Position numbers and translations under genes: made by a program
Origin: Littorina saxatilis
Taxonomy: Eukaryota > Mollusca > Gastropoda > Littorinimorpha > Littorinidae
DNA length: 64,000 nt
Assembly (NCBI RefSeq): GCF_037325665.1
Contig: NC_090250.1
Span: 35,730,512 to 35,794,511 of the forward strand
Direction of reading: 5' to 3'
In this document: one piece after another, positions 52,819-64,000 of the stretch
Layout: every line of letters starts with the position of its first letter
Numbering within the stretch: position 1 is the first letter of the stretch
Notes under the pieces: model-generated
Databases searched by the model: none
What the model was told of the DNA's origin: nothing
What the model saw: only the letters and a program-made list of their open reading frames with translations

Positions 52819-53808
52819 GACGGGATTATTCACGGCGGCCATCGACGTCATCATGGCAATTGGCCAGCTATTTGGATTTAGATAAAGTCTAATGGAAGGT
52901 GTGGATTTTTGTAACCTCTGGAAATGTAGCTTATTTTACTGCTAAATCCATCTCAATGAATGGATGATCGTCGGCAGTATTCATATGCCTTCTGCTAGGC
53001 TACACAGTTCTGACGCTCTCTGTTTGACTCAGTAATGACCATGTGGCACTGACTATGCGCATTCTTTTTCACCGTGTTTTACAACAACAACAAAAACAAC
53101 AAAAACACACACGCAAAACAGTATCTATCTGTAGCTAGCTTTATATGAAACTCAGTAAAGTGCATCTCTGCTTTTAACTGTATTCTGTTATGTTTTCGCA
53201 GTATGTTCTACTTCCCATAGAGGTTTTTTTCTTGGGCCACGATGTATCATTTTGATTTCTAGACACTGCAACACACATGTTCGATGATTCTAATTGATAC
53301 AATTTCTTCTACAGTTTGTATAGAAAACACGAATATCAAAAGAGCTAGCCCGCTAGCTGAAATACCCCTGCTTTTGCGTGGACACTACTCAGTACATAGT
53401 ACTCTCTCTCTCTCTCTCACACTCACAGTCTCTCTCTCTCTCACACTCACAGTCTCTCTCATGAATGCACTAGAAATGGTAGTTGTATCCAGTAACATCA
53501 GAACAAATTTGATCATTTTCGTTTTTGTTGTTTTTTACAATGGATAAACTGTGTTTCATTTTCTAAATCAACAATAAAGGTAAGCAAACGGCAGTGTCAG
53601 TTTTCGCTATGTGATGAAATGATTAAACTTGAACCGCTTAATCCTCTCTGTGTGTTTGTGTGTGAGTGTTCCCTCGTGCGTGCGTTCACGGAGTGTTTCT
53701 ACCTGTGTGTGAATTAAATATTTGTCCGACATGTCAGTTCCTCTCTGCCTGATTCATGTTTAATTGTGGCATCGTCAGTAATTGCGATTCGCTAGAATGT
53801 CCCGTTTT
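52819..53808. other. P2 3' UTR and downstream
   Basis: Probable P2 3' UTR up to the AATAAA at 53573-53578. A CT-rich repeat occurs at 53402-53460. No gene. Confidence 0.5.
53573..53578 (+). terminator. Possible P2 polyadenylation signal AATAAA
   Basis: Canonical AATAAA about 755 bases after the P2 stop codon, before the hairpin-ended repeats begin. Confidence 0.4.
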
Positions 53809-54671
53809 TACATTTAGTCAAGTTTTGACTAAATGTTTTAACATGGAGGGGGAATCGAGACGAGGGTCGTGGTGTATGTGCGTGTGTCTGTGTGTCTGTG
53901 TGTGTGTGTGTAGAGCGATTCAGACTAAACTACTGGACCGATCTTTATGAAATTTGACATGAGAGTTCCTGGGTATGAAATCCCCGAACGTTTTTTTCAT
54001 TTTTTTGATAAATGTCTTTGATGACGTCATATCCGGCTTTTCGTGAAAGTTGAGGCGGCACTGTCACGCCCTCATTTTTCAACCAAATTGGTTGAAATTT
54101 TGGTCAAGTAATCTTCGACGAAGCCCGGACTTCGGTATTGCATTTCAGCTTGGTGGCTTAAAAATTAATTAATGACTTTGGTCATTAAAAATCTGAAAAT
54201 TGTAAAAAAAAATAAAAATTTATAAAACGATCCAAATTTACGTTTATCTTATTTTCCATCATTTGCTGATTCCAAAAACATATAAATATGTTATATTCGG
54301 ATTAAAAACAAGCTCTGAAAATTAAATATATAAAAATTATTATCAAAATTAAATTGTCCAAATCAATTTAAAAACACTTTCATCTTATTCCTTGTTGGTT
54401 CCTGATTCCAAAAACATATAGATATGATATGTTTGGATTAAAAACACGCTCAGAAAGTTAAAACAAAGAGAGGTACAGAAAAGCGTGCTATCCTTCTTAG
54501 CGCAACTACTACCCCGCTCTTCTTGTCAATTTCACTGCCTTTGCCATGAGCGGTGGACTGACGATGCTACGAGTATACGGTCTTGCTGAAAAATGGCATT
54601 GCGTTCAGTTTCATTCTGTGAGTTCGACAGCTACTTGACTAAATATTGTATTTTCGCCTTACGCGACTTGT
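53809..54671 (+). mobile_element. Hairpin-ended element A, copy 2
   Basis: Preceded by TTTT. 5' hairpin ACATTTAGTCAA...TTGACTAAATGT, then TTTTAACATGGAGGGGGAAT, a (TG)n run, 'agagcgattcagactaaac', and a 3' end TCGCCTTACGCGACTTG. Copy 3 follows with no gap. Confidence 0.75.
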
Positions 54672-54762
54672 TACATTTAGTCAAGTTTTGACTAAATGTT
54701 TTAACATGGAGGGGGAATCGAGATTAGGGTCATGGTGTATGTGTGTGTGTGTGTCGTCTCCC

Positions 54763-54797
<35 letters not shown>

Positions 54798-55577
54798 TGT
54801 GTGTGTGTGTGTGTGTAGAGCGATTCAGAGTAAACTACTGGACCGATCTTTATGAAATTTAACATGAGAGATCCTGGGTATGATATCCCCAGACGTATTA
54901 TTAATTTTCTGGATAAATGTCTTTGATGACGTCATATCCGGCTTTTTGTAAAAGTTGAGGCGGCACTGTCACACCCTCATTTTTTCAATCAAATTGATTG
55001 AAATTTTGGCCAAGCAATCTTCGACGAAGGCCGGACTTTGGTATTGCATTTCAGCTTGGAGGCTTAAAAATTAATTAATGACTTTGGTCATTAAACATCT
55101 GAAAATTGTAATTAAAATTATTGTTTTATAAAACGATCCAAAATTACGTTCATCTTATTCTTCATCATTTTCTGATTCCATAAACATATAAATATGTTAT
55201 ATTCGGATTAAAAACAAGCTCTGAAAATTGATAATATAAAAATTATGATTAAAATAAAATTTCCGACATTGATTTAAAAACAATTTCATCTTATTCCTTG
55301 TCGGTTCCTGATTCCAAAAACATATAGATATGATATGTTTGTATTAAAAACACGCTCAGAAAGTTAAAACGAAGAGAGGTACAGAAAAGCGTGCTATCCC
55401 GCTCAGCGCGACCATTACCGCACTATTCTGGCTTGTCGATTTCACTGCCTTTGCCACGAGCGGTGGACTGACAAAACTACGAGTATGCGGTCTTGGTGAA
55501 AAAATGCAGTGCGTTCAGTTTTATTCTGTGAGTTCGACAGCGTGACTAAATGTAGTAATTTCGCCTTACGCGACTGG
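54672..55577 (+). mobile_element. Hairpin-ended element A, copy 3
   Basis: Same plan as copy 2, head-to-tail with it. Around 55020-55060 its complement reads through GCAATACCAAAG, the unoccupied form of the pogo-like insertion site in copy 1. Confidence 0.75.
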
Positions 55578-55582
55578 TTTTT

Positions 55583-55898
55583 GGCTCACGTAAGTGTAGC
55601 CTATGCGATGCTAAACTTTGTCTGTCTGTCTGTGCGTGCGTGCGTGCGTGTGTGCGTGCGTGTGTGTGTGTGTGTGTGATAGAAACTTTAACATTTCCGA
55701 GTCTATGGATTACGTCAGTCTCGGTCAAAAGTGTTTGACGTGTGTGATAGAAACTATTTGAAGACGTCACATTATGACGTAAGAGGGTTAGACGTCACGC
55801 AAAGGAATTACTGAACGTCTCGGTCATTGTTATTGTGAGCGGGCCGAGACTACTTGGCAGATCCAGGGTCTCGCTTTCTTGCACAGTTTCACCTATGC

Positions 55899-55973
<75 letters not shown>

Positions 55974-56041
55974 CGGAGTGATTGAGTTTGTGTTACTGTT
56001 TGTCGATTTCTTACGTGAGCCTTGAAGGCTTCGCCTCTTGT
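55583..56041 (+). mobile_element. Hairpin-ended element G
   Basis: Follows copy 3 of A after a TTTTT tract. Perfect 12-bp inverted ends GGCTCACGTAAG (55583-55594) and CTTACGTGAGCC (56010-56021). The 5' end folds as GGCT...AGCC; a (GTCT)n run follows; the 3' hairpin AGGCTTCGCCT precedes CTTGT. Several TGACGT motifs are inside. Confidence 0.6.
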
Positions 56042-56259
56042 CTTTCTATTGTTTAACCACAAAAATCAAAAGGGATAGTCACATACATAGTCATACACTG
56101 TGCACACACACACTTTGCACGTACACTTCATATAGTATACACACATATATACTACGCACGCGAATAAACATGCTAAACAAGAACTACTAGAAAACAATCG
56201 GTCTGAGTTGTGAGAAAAAGGTCAGTTAGACTGGTAAAGAATCGATGCTATGAACAGAT

Positions 56260-57453
56260 ATATATATATCGCCTGCTTATGATGATGATGATGATCGATG
56301 ATCGTAGCTGGCGCTTTGTAGTCCCGACTTACGATTTTCTTTGATCAATTACGCACACACACAAACACACACTAACAAGGGAGCATGCTATTATTCAAAA
56401 CTGATAATTTATATTACAATTAATTATTGAACAATGAAAAGGGTAACACAATGACACACACACAAACACAGACGCCTACGAAAGCAAAAAAAACCAAAAG
56501 GATGAGTATCGAGTTAGCCGGGTGGCTGCTGGCTCCCCAACCGAAGTTGAATCACCAGCAATCCTATGCTTCAGGCTCATTGGAAAGGAACTGTCAGTTC
56601 TTTAACCCACCCAGCCACGGCTCACCCTGTCAGTTGGAGACAACGTTGGTATATATATCTACTTCTTCACTTGTGGTGCAATTCACTTGTGACTCAACGC
56701 TATAAATACATACCTAGCGCGCTTGATAGTACGAGTAGTCCCGACACACTGCATTCGCTCGATCAATCAGAAGCAAGCACTGTCCTTACAATTTGTCGGT
56801 TCTTATGTAGCCTGCATATTCGAACCGAATAAACCCATCTTTTTACATTCAAATCCAAACACCATACTCCTCCCCTCCCCTCCCCATCCCTCAAATTTCG
56901 AAAACAAGAATATGCAAGTGCTATTACTCAGTGCTGCTGAACAACCATCCCCCTCCCCCCCCCCTCCCCACCCTCTTCATCTCCTTTTTCTATAACCCTC
57001 CTGCTGCATAACCTCCACCTCGTGGTATTTTTTATGCAACCACAAAAACAAAACAAATCGGGAAAGCAATATAGTTGAACACTTTTTTTTCTGTGTTCTA
57101 AATTAAACTCATCACCACACACAAAAACGGACAAAAGCAAGAAAGATACATTAATGTTGGAAAAAATAACAAAAGGATGAGTATCGAGTTAGCCGGGTGG
57201 CTGCTGGCTCCCCAACCGAAGTTGAATCACCAGCAATCCTATGCTTCAGTCTCATTGGAAAGGAACTTTCAGTTCGTTAACCCACCCAGCTACGGCTCAC
57301 CCCGTCAGTGTTAGCCAACGTTGTACTATATATCTACTTCTTCACTGGTGGTGCAATTCACCTATGAGTCCATGCTATGAATATGATGATCGACCATCGT
57401 TGTTGACGCTTTGTAGTACCGACTTTCGCTTTTCCGTCGATCAGTTACACACT

Positions 57454-57518
<65 letters not shown>

Positions 57519-58113
57519 GCAAGTGTATTCTTGTTTTTCTCATATTTTGATGACCTCCGGGTTCGACTGAATTTGGCGCCTCATGCTATCATTCAAAATT
57601 GATTTATGAGCATTATTGTAATGAAACAGGTAAAAAAAAAAAAGATTTTAAAAAGTGACAAAACATTACAGAACATAATGTTTAAAAAAAAAATAACAAA
57701 AGGATGAGTATCGAATTTGCCGGGTGGCTGCTGGCTACCCAACCGAAGTTGAATCACCAGCAATCCTATGCTTCAGGCTCATTGGAAAGGAACTTTCAGT
57801 TCGTTAACCCACCCAGCTACGGCTCACCCCGTCAGTGTTAGACAACGTAGGTATATATCTACTTCTTCACTGGTGGTGTTGCAATTCACTTGTGACTCAA
57901 CGCTATAAATACGTAATACCTAGCGCGCTTGATAGTACGAGTAGTCCCGACTGACTGTATTCGGTCAATCAATCAGCAGCAAGCACTTTCCCTACTTTCA
58001 ATTTGTCGGTTCTTATGTAGCCTGCATATTCGAACCAAATAAACCCATCTTTTTACATTCAATTCCAAACACCATACACCCCCACCCCACCTCCCCCTAA
58101 TTCGAAAACACCC

Positions 58114-58148
<35 letters not shown>

Positions 58149-58306
58149 CTCTAATTCATACATTCAACTCCTTTTCTTATAACCCTCCTGTTGCTCAAAC
58201 CTCTACCTTGGGTATTTTTTGTGCGACCAAAAAGAAAATTTCTTTCGGGAAAGGCACATAGTTGAACACTTCTTTTCTGTGTTTCTAAATTAAACTCACA
58301 CGCACG

Positions 58307-58351
<45 letters not shown>

Positions 58352-58854
58352 GCGTTCGCCCGAGTGTGCACACGCGAAAGAATTTTTATTTTTATTTTTA
58401 ATTTTCAAGACTCGGGTTCGTATTTTTGTGTACCTGATGCTATTATTTTGAATTGATAAAGACAAATATTGTAATTATATAAAACAGACAAAAAGTTTTT
58501 AAAAAATTACCACACACAAAAACGGACACAAACAAGAAAGATACATTTATGTTGGGGAAAAAATAACAAAAGGATGAGTATCGAGTTAGCCGGGTGGCTG
58601 CTGGTTCCCCAACCGAAGTTGAATCACCAGCAATCCTATGCTTCAGTCTCATTGGAAAGGAACTTTCAGTTCGTTAACCCACCCAGCCACTGCTCACCCC
58701 GTCATGTCAGTGTTAGCCAACCTTGTACTAAATTTTTATATCTACTTCTTCACTGGTGGTGCAATATTCACCTATGAGTCCATGCTATGAATATGATGAT
58801 CGACCATCGTTGTTGACGCTTTGTAGTCCCGACTTTGGCTTTTCCGTCGATCAG

Positions 58855-58900
<46 letters not shown>

Positions 58901-59290
58901 GCGAGTGTATTCTTGTTTTTCTCTCATTTTCATGACCTCCAGTTTCGAATTGGCGCCTCATGCTATCATTCAAAATTGATATAAGCAATGAAACAGGTAG
59001 AAAAAGGATTTTTTTTAAATGACAAAACATTACGTTTTAAAAAAATAACAAAAGGGTAAGTGTCAAGTTAGCCGGGTGGCTGCTGGCTACCCAACCGAAG
59101 TTGAATCACTAGCAATCCTATGCTTCAGGCTCATTGGAAAGGAACTTTCAGTTCGTTAACCCACCCAGCCACGGCTCACCCTGTCAGTTTGAGGCAACGT
59201 TGGTCTATATCTACTTCTTCACTGGTGGTGCAATTCATCTGTGAATCGATCAATGATTAAAAATAGATGCCTCGCGCGAAGGTCAAGGTG
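56260..59290 (+). repeat. Alternating tandem array, units of ~480-870 bp
   Basis: Five copies of a conserved block starting near 56501, 57176, 57703, 58574 and 59058 (GAGTATCGAGTTAGCCGGG, GGCTGCTGGCTCCCCAACCG, CTATGCTTCAGGCTCATTGG). Units 1 and 3 continue with 'acctagcgcgcttgatagta'; units 2 and 4 with 'atgatgatcgaccatcgttg' and a (CA)n run. A partial unit of the second type precedes at about 56260-56420. The last unit is cut by the LINE. Short frames in it are not supported as genes. Confidence 0.8.
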
Positions 59291-62200
59291 ATCGCGTAAA
59301 CACATTAAAATTGTAGAAGACATTAAATTAAAAACAAGAATTGAAGAAAGTGCCAACAGTAAATACAGGTTTGTGAACTTCCCAGTATTTCAAGATGGTA
59401 TTTTTATTGAGCTGTCTGAACATGTAGGTCAGCAGATGATTGAAAGGTTATTGTTGTGTGTGGTATATATGCCACCAGAAGGCTCACCCTATGTCAGACC
59501 CAGTGCTTACCAAGAGTTAGAAGAAACACTATCATATTTGAATGCAGAAAACGTTGTCATGATTGGAGATTTTAATGCTAGAAGTGGATATGCAAGAGAC
59601 TATTTGGAAGACTGTGCTATTATGAATGAATTAACTGATGAAGTATCAACAGTGCAGATGATGGACATGTATGGAATTATAAAAGAGAGGTGCTCAATGG
59701 ACCATGTTATGAACAATTTTGGCCGCAGTTTTATTGACTTTTGTATTAGTCAACGATTATTAGTAGTGAACGGCAGAATGGGAGAGGACGCAAGATTGGG
59801 TCGAGTAACTTGTAATAATGTGAGTTTGGTAGATTATGTACTAGCTACGCCAAATGTTTTTCCGTCATTTTCAAAATTTCAAGTATGTGACTATAATGAA
59901 TGTTTATCTGATGTCCATTGTCCTATATTTTTTGCCCTGTCAGATATCCTAATGGACAATGAACACGTTGAGAATGAAACTGAAAGCAATTATAACACTA
60001 GCAGTGTGTTGAAACCAATATGGAAAGTAGGAGCAAATCAGAATTTTGTAGATGAAATTGATGAAAATAAAGTATTATTAGTGGAAGGGATATTAGTTTC
60101 CCTAATTGGTAGCGTAGAGGATGTAACTCAGGACCAGATCGATAATGTAATGAAACAAATAGAAGGAATTCTATCCGAAGCTGCCAATAAATTGAACATG
60201 CTTAGAAAGAATAAGCAGAAGAAAAAAATAAATACATGTAGCAGTAACGATGCACATAGCGGAGTTAAGAAAATTTGGTTTGATAACGAATGTAAACAGA
60301 CAAGAAGGAAATATAGAAAAATAAAGAGAAAATTTAAAGCCCAACCAAATAACAGAGAGATCATACAAGATAAGGCCCAAGCATTCAAGGATTATAAGGG
60401 AACACTGAGTAAAAGTTATAATAGTTATTTAAAGCAACTACATAAGAAAATTCGAACAATGAAGTCTTCTGACCCCAGCAGTTATTGGAAATTGATAAGT
60501 GGATGTGACCAGCAGAAGAAACAAGCGATGCATGATATATCCCGTGAGGTATTTGTAAAACATTTTGAAAAACTTAGTAATGTATCTGAGCACGACTTGA
60601 TTGATGTGCAAGATGATGTGCTTGATGACACAGACCTTATGAATGAACAATTGAATGTTGATATTACAAAGGAGGAGGTGATGATATGTGTAAACAATTT
60701 AAAGAATAACAAAGCTTGCGGATACGATGGTATTATAAACGAGTTTTTGAAATATTCCTCACCAAAACTATTAACTATTGTAACACGTGTATTTAATTTG
60801 ATATTGCATACTGGGAAAATGCCTAAAGCTTGGACAGTGGGGTATATAAGCCCAATCTTTAAAGGTAAAGGCTCAACAGCCGACCCTGATAATTATAGAG
60901 GAATCAGTGTACTAAGTTGTTTTGGAAAACTTTTTACAAGTGTGATAAATAAAAGATTGCATGCATTTCTGGATGACAATTCTGTGATCGGCAACGAACA
61001 AGCTGGTTTCCGAAAAGGCCACTCTACTGTAGACCACATTTTTGCACTACATTGTCTTATTGATATATTTTTACAACAAAAGAAAAAGTTATATTGTGCT
61101 TTCATTGATCTGCGTAAAGCTTTTGATTCTGTGCAACGCAATCTCCTGTGGCAGAAGCTGATGCAACGGAATATTAATGGTAAGGTATTGAATGTAATTA
61201 AGGACATGTATGATAAGGCAAAATTGTGCGTGAAGGTGAACAGTGTATTCTCCGAGACGTTCACCTCAAACATCGGGCTTCTTCAGGGCGAAAATTTATC
61301 ACCGATTCTTTTCTCACTATTTTTAAACGACCTGAAGCAGTTTTTGATTGAATATGATGTCAGCCTAGAGTTGCCCCTAAAAAGAGCCCAAGAAATAGAT
61401 GTTGAACGCATTAATGACTATATGTATTTGTTCCTGTTAATATATGCTGATGATACTGCTATACTCGCCGAAACACCTGGAGAAATGCAAAAAGCCCTGG
61501 ATGGACTAGATCGTTATTGTAAGAACTGGGGACTAAGCATAAATATTGAAAAGACAAAAATAGTTGTTTTTTCGCGGGGGAAAATACGGAATATCCCAAA
61601 TTTTGTCTTGAATGGAGTTCCTGTCCAAGTAGTTTGGGACTATGTGTACTTAGGTGTACTATTTAATTATAATAACAAATTTCATAATGCCATGAAACGT
61701 CAATGTTTGATTGGTAACCGTGCAATGTTCTCGTTAATTCGAAAATGTAGAAAACTAAATTTACCAATTGATGTGCAATTGGATCTTTTTGAGAAGTGTG
61801 TACATCCAATTTTGTTGTATGGTTGTGAGGTGTGGGGATATGATTCATTAGACATATTGTCAAGGTTTCAATTGCGATTTTTAAAAATGCTTCTTGATGT
61901 ATATAAAACTACACCCACTTGTATGGTTTACGGAGAGCTTGGTCGTTATCCAATTAGAATTGAGGTACAATGTCAGTTACTGGTTTATTGGTATAAACTG
62001 ATGAAAGAAATGAACGATGGTGCGAATAAGATGTCTTGTTTAATGTTAAAACTACATTTGAAGTTGTACCATGTACAAAACGTTAAATTGCCCTGGCTGT
62101 CGCATGTCAATACTATGTTAAATAAGTTGGGTCTATCATATTTATGGACAACTCAGAGTCTTGCCGTCTCAGGTTTTAAAAACGTTGTAAAACAAAGGCT

Positions 62201-63007
62201 AAGAGATCAATTCCTGCAGGAATGGAACACTGACGTGAATGCCAACAGCTTGTGTTTTAATTACAGAATATATAAAAAGGATTTTTGTCTGGAAAGGTAT
62301 TTGCTTTGGTTGCCTAGGAAACTCCAAGTTAAACTAGCAAAATTTAGAACAAGCAATCATAAGTTGCCAATACATCAGCACAGATTTTTTAATGTTCCTA
62401 GAAATGAAAGATTGTGTGACATGTGCGATAAAAATGAATTAGGTGATGAGTTTCACTATTTGTTCAGTTGTACCGACGAAAGTATAGTGTCTGAAAGAAG
62501 AACATTAATTAGTCCTTATTACCGATCTCACCCAAATTGTTTAAAATATGAACAGCTAATGAATTGTAAATCTAAGATAAAACTAATGAAGCTAGCAAGA
62601 TTTGTAGCCCATGTTATGATTTTAGTATGTTAGCGTTATATCTAGTTTCTTTATTGGTATGTATATATGTAATACATGCTTTTGTTTTGTGTTTTTACAA
62701 AAGATGCATGGCATAATGGTATTGCCAATTTACTTCAGCTGTATATTATCGTTGTCCGCTTAATGTATACATATTATCTGCCTGATTTCTTACCTGATTT
62801 TGTTAAACCTATTTTTCTTTTTGTTTGCATGTATGGAAGTGTATATTGCCAATTTAATTTGGTCGTATAGTAATGTTGTATTTGTCCGCTCAATTTATAT
62901 ACATATATTAACTGTCTGATTTGTTACCTTTTTTTTGTTAAAGTTATATCTTTGTTTCAAAGCCCTCTGGGCCCAAAACAATAAAATACTTGACTTGACT
63001 TGACTTG
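59290..63007 (+). mobile_element. Long LINE copy with (CTTGA)n tail
   Basis: One 1086-codon frame, a 370-bp AT-rich 3' region, AATAAAATA, then ACTTGACTTGACTTGACTTG as a simple tail ending near 63007. The N-terminal part of the endonuclease is absent, so the copy is 5'-truncated near 59290. It is inserted in the tandem array. Confidence 0.85.
59373..62633 (+). CDS. LINE ORF2: endonuclease (partial), reverse transcriptase, zinc knuckle
   Basis: Uninterrupted from before 59373 (GTG; the frame opens at 59292) to TAG. The C-terminal part of an APE-type endonuclease is present: VVYMPPEGS at about 28-36, GDFNAR at about 66 and SDVHCPIF at about 180. RT motifs: NKACGYDGI, YRGISVLSCFGKLF, QAGFRKGHST, the catalytic FIDLRKAFDSV at about 576, GLLQGENLSPILF and YADDTAIL at about 690. 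The C terminus has CDMCDKNELGDEFHYLFSC, a CCHC knuckle. Both catalytic Asp motifs are intact. The endonuclease lacks its first ~50-80 residues, including the usual catalytic Glu region, so full retrotransposition from this copy is unlikely. The clade is not certain (non-LTR with APE and CCHC). Confidence 0.9.
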   Translation: MNFPVFQDGIFIELSEHVGQQMIERLLLCVVYMPPEGSPYVRPSAYQELEETLSYLNAENVVMIGDFNARSGYARDYLEDCAIMNELTDEVSTVQMMDMYGIIKERCSMDHVMNNFGRSFIDFCISQRLLVVNGRMGEDARLGRVTCNNVSLVDYVLATPNVFPSFSKFQVCDYNECLSDVHCPIFFALSDILMDNEHVENETESNYNTSSVLKPIWKVGANQNFVDEIDENKVLLVEGILVSLIGSVEDVTQDQIDNVMKQIEGILSEAANKLNMLRKNKQKKKINTCSSNDAHSGVKKIWFDNECKQTRRKYRKIKRKFKAQPNNREIIQDKAQAFKDYKGTLSKSYNSYLKQLHKKIRTMKSSDPSSYWKLISGCDQQKKQAMHDISREVFVKHFEKLSNVSEHDLIDVQDDVLDDTDLMNEQLNVDITKEEVMICVNNLKNNKACGYDGIINEFLKYSSPKLLTIVTRVFNLILHTGKMPKAWTVGYISPIFKGKGSTADPDNYRGISVLSCFGKLFTSVINKRLHAFLDDNSVIGNEQAGFRKGHSTVDHIFALHCLIDIFLQQKKKLYCAFIDLRKAFDSVQRNLLWQKLMQRNINGKVLNVIKDMYDKAKLCVKVNSVFSETFTSNIGLLQGENLSPILFSLFLNDLKQFLIEYDVSLELPLKRAQEIDVERINDYMYLFLLIYADDTAILAETPGEMQKALDGLDRYCKNWGLSINIEKTKIVVFSRGKIRNIPNFVLNGVPVQVVWDYVYLGVLFNYNNKFHNAMKRQCLIGNRAMFSLIRKCRKLNLPIDVQLDLFEKCVHPILLYGCEVWGYDSLDILSRFQLRFLKMLLDVYKTTPTCMVYGELGRYPIRIEVQCQLLVYWYKLMKEMNDGANKMSCLMLKLHLKLYHVQNVKLPWLSHVNTMLNKLGLSYLWTTQSLAVSGFKNVVKQRLRDQFLQEWNTDVNANSLCFNYRIYKKDFCLERYLLWLPRKLQVKLAKFRTSNHKLPIHQHRFFNVPRNERLCDMCDKNELGDEFHYLFSCTDESIVSERRTLISPYYRSHPNCLKYEQLMNCKSKIKLMKLARFVAHVMILVC

Positions 63008-63075
63008 TCTCGCGACACTTGCTCGATTACCTGTATACGTTATACGTGGCTGTCCGCTTGGAAGGGGGGGGGCAT

Positions 63076-63085
63076 GTGTGTGTGT

Positions 63086-63143
<58 letters not shown>
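63076..63143. repeat. (TG)n-(GA)n microsatellite
   Basis: TG run directly followed by GA and a G-rich end. Confidence 0.95.
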
Positions 63144-63150
<7 letters not shown>

Positions 63151-64000
63151 AGGGGGCATTAGTGACACAATTTCATCAGTATTTTACACAAATCAGTGAC
63201 ACGAAAGAAAGACACGATTTCACAAAAATACTTTTTTTATTAGGAGTAACTCACTCTTTTTGTGCTGAAACACATTTCTATCATTTATTGTACATTTGCG
63301 GCCTTTCTCTGTTCAAGGAAGATACAACAACAACAAAATCTGCTCAATCAAAACCGGTGTGACGTTTTCATCTTTCGCCGTGTTGATATTTCGCTTCTCG
63401 GCCTCGTTGATCTAGTATAAACTCTACACTGAACAAAAAACCCACCCTTCGATAGTACTGATGAGCGACCTTGTGTACCTTACATTCATGGGGCCAAATT
63501 TTGTCCAACCAATTTGTTTTATTTAACTTAGAAATTTGATTCATCCTAAAATGTTTTCCTTCTCAGTACACGTTTTCGAAAAATTCGATTTTGGGGGTGA
63601 AATCTATTAAATTTTACCACAAATTTTCTTCACATGCAAGAAACTGACATGCTTTTCGTCCATAAATAATTTCACTTCTTAATTTTACCAGGAAACAACA
63701 TTTTAGTCTTGAGTATATGTCGAGGGGGAAATATGTACACAGGCGAAAGATGAAATCGTGACACCGGACACTATGGCAACTCATCTGCAGAAAAAAACTT
63801 TCAAAGTAGCAGTCGTATTTCATGCAAGATTTCAGTTGTGTATTTCATATACAATTTTGATTTAATTCTGTGGAGCAACGATTTTGAAGAAATGCGATTT
63901 GTTTTCAGTAATTACGACACAAGTTTCTCAATTGTACGTAATTTTATTTCGAGTTCCTTGTTCGTAAATTTGCATATGAAGCAAGGCACTGTCATATCCA
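63144..64000. other. Right edge, no gene seen
   Basis: AT-rich sequence; no exon, tRNA-like head or terminal repeat was recognised. Confidence 0.5.

Noticed and set aside
56427-58777. Repeated 67-109-codon frames with similar sequences
   Set aside because: Arise from the conserved block of the tandem array; frames shift between units and end in microsatellites.
60128-61273. Minus-strand frames within the 59-63 kb LINE
   Set aside because: Antisense of the LINE coding sequence.

Overview
The window looks like nuclear DNA of a marine gastropod mollusc, plausibly a caenogastropod such as a periwinkle; the species is inferred from repeat content and was not tested. Genes are broken into short exons with GT-AG introns. 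They are embedded in a very dense mix of microsatellites, SINEs, MITE-like elements and LINE fragments. Four host genes can be modelled exon by exon with consistent phases.

(1) 164-5819 (+): iduronate 2-sulfatase (IDS), lysosomal; only about the first 80 codons lie outside the window. (2) 8561-19539 (+): a 102-residue mitochondrial-type single-pass membrane protein (called P1 here), three exons, resembling the 'deltamethrin resistance protein prag01' family. (3) 46820-21945 (-): a complete 17-exon AIFM1 (mitochondrial apoptosis-inducing factor) gene of 669 codons. (4) 48706-52818 (+): a second small prag01-like gene (P2, 126 residues), head-to-head with AIFM1.

The most interesting result is that the N-terminal exons of AIFM1 are a third copy of the same prag01-like module as P1 and P2. 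All three share a presequence exon ending in phase 1, a core exon with the PxPEG / RNxKW / membrane segment ending in phase 0, and a third exon starting with a short LH-containing tail. In AIFM1 this tail runs on into the FAD/NADH oxidoreductase. P2 resembles the AIFM1 module more closely than P1 does. A locus holding two free copies and one fused copy suggests that AIFM1 and the small proteins share an inner-membrane partner or site.

Mobile DNA, left to right: a LINE nested in a CAGT-ended MITE in P1 intron 2 (10.2-12.9 kb); a hAT-like remnant (14.1-15.0 kb); a pogo-like element inserted in another repeat with an empty site available elsewhere in the window (15.4-17.4 kb); tRNA-derived SINEs, several MITEs, a second pogo-like remnant and a retroelement-like insertion with a 14-bp target duplication in AIFM1 introns; paired MITEs around P2; a tandem run of hairpin-ended elements (53.8-56.0 kb); an alternating tandem array (56.3-59.3 kb); and a long LINE copy (59.3-63.0 kb). 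Four repeat families (A, E, F, G below) share T-tract insertion, a 5' hairpin and a 3' hairpin followed by about CTTGT, which suggests one Helentron-like lineage. No LTR or virus-like element was recognised.
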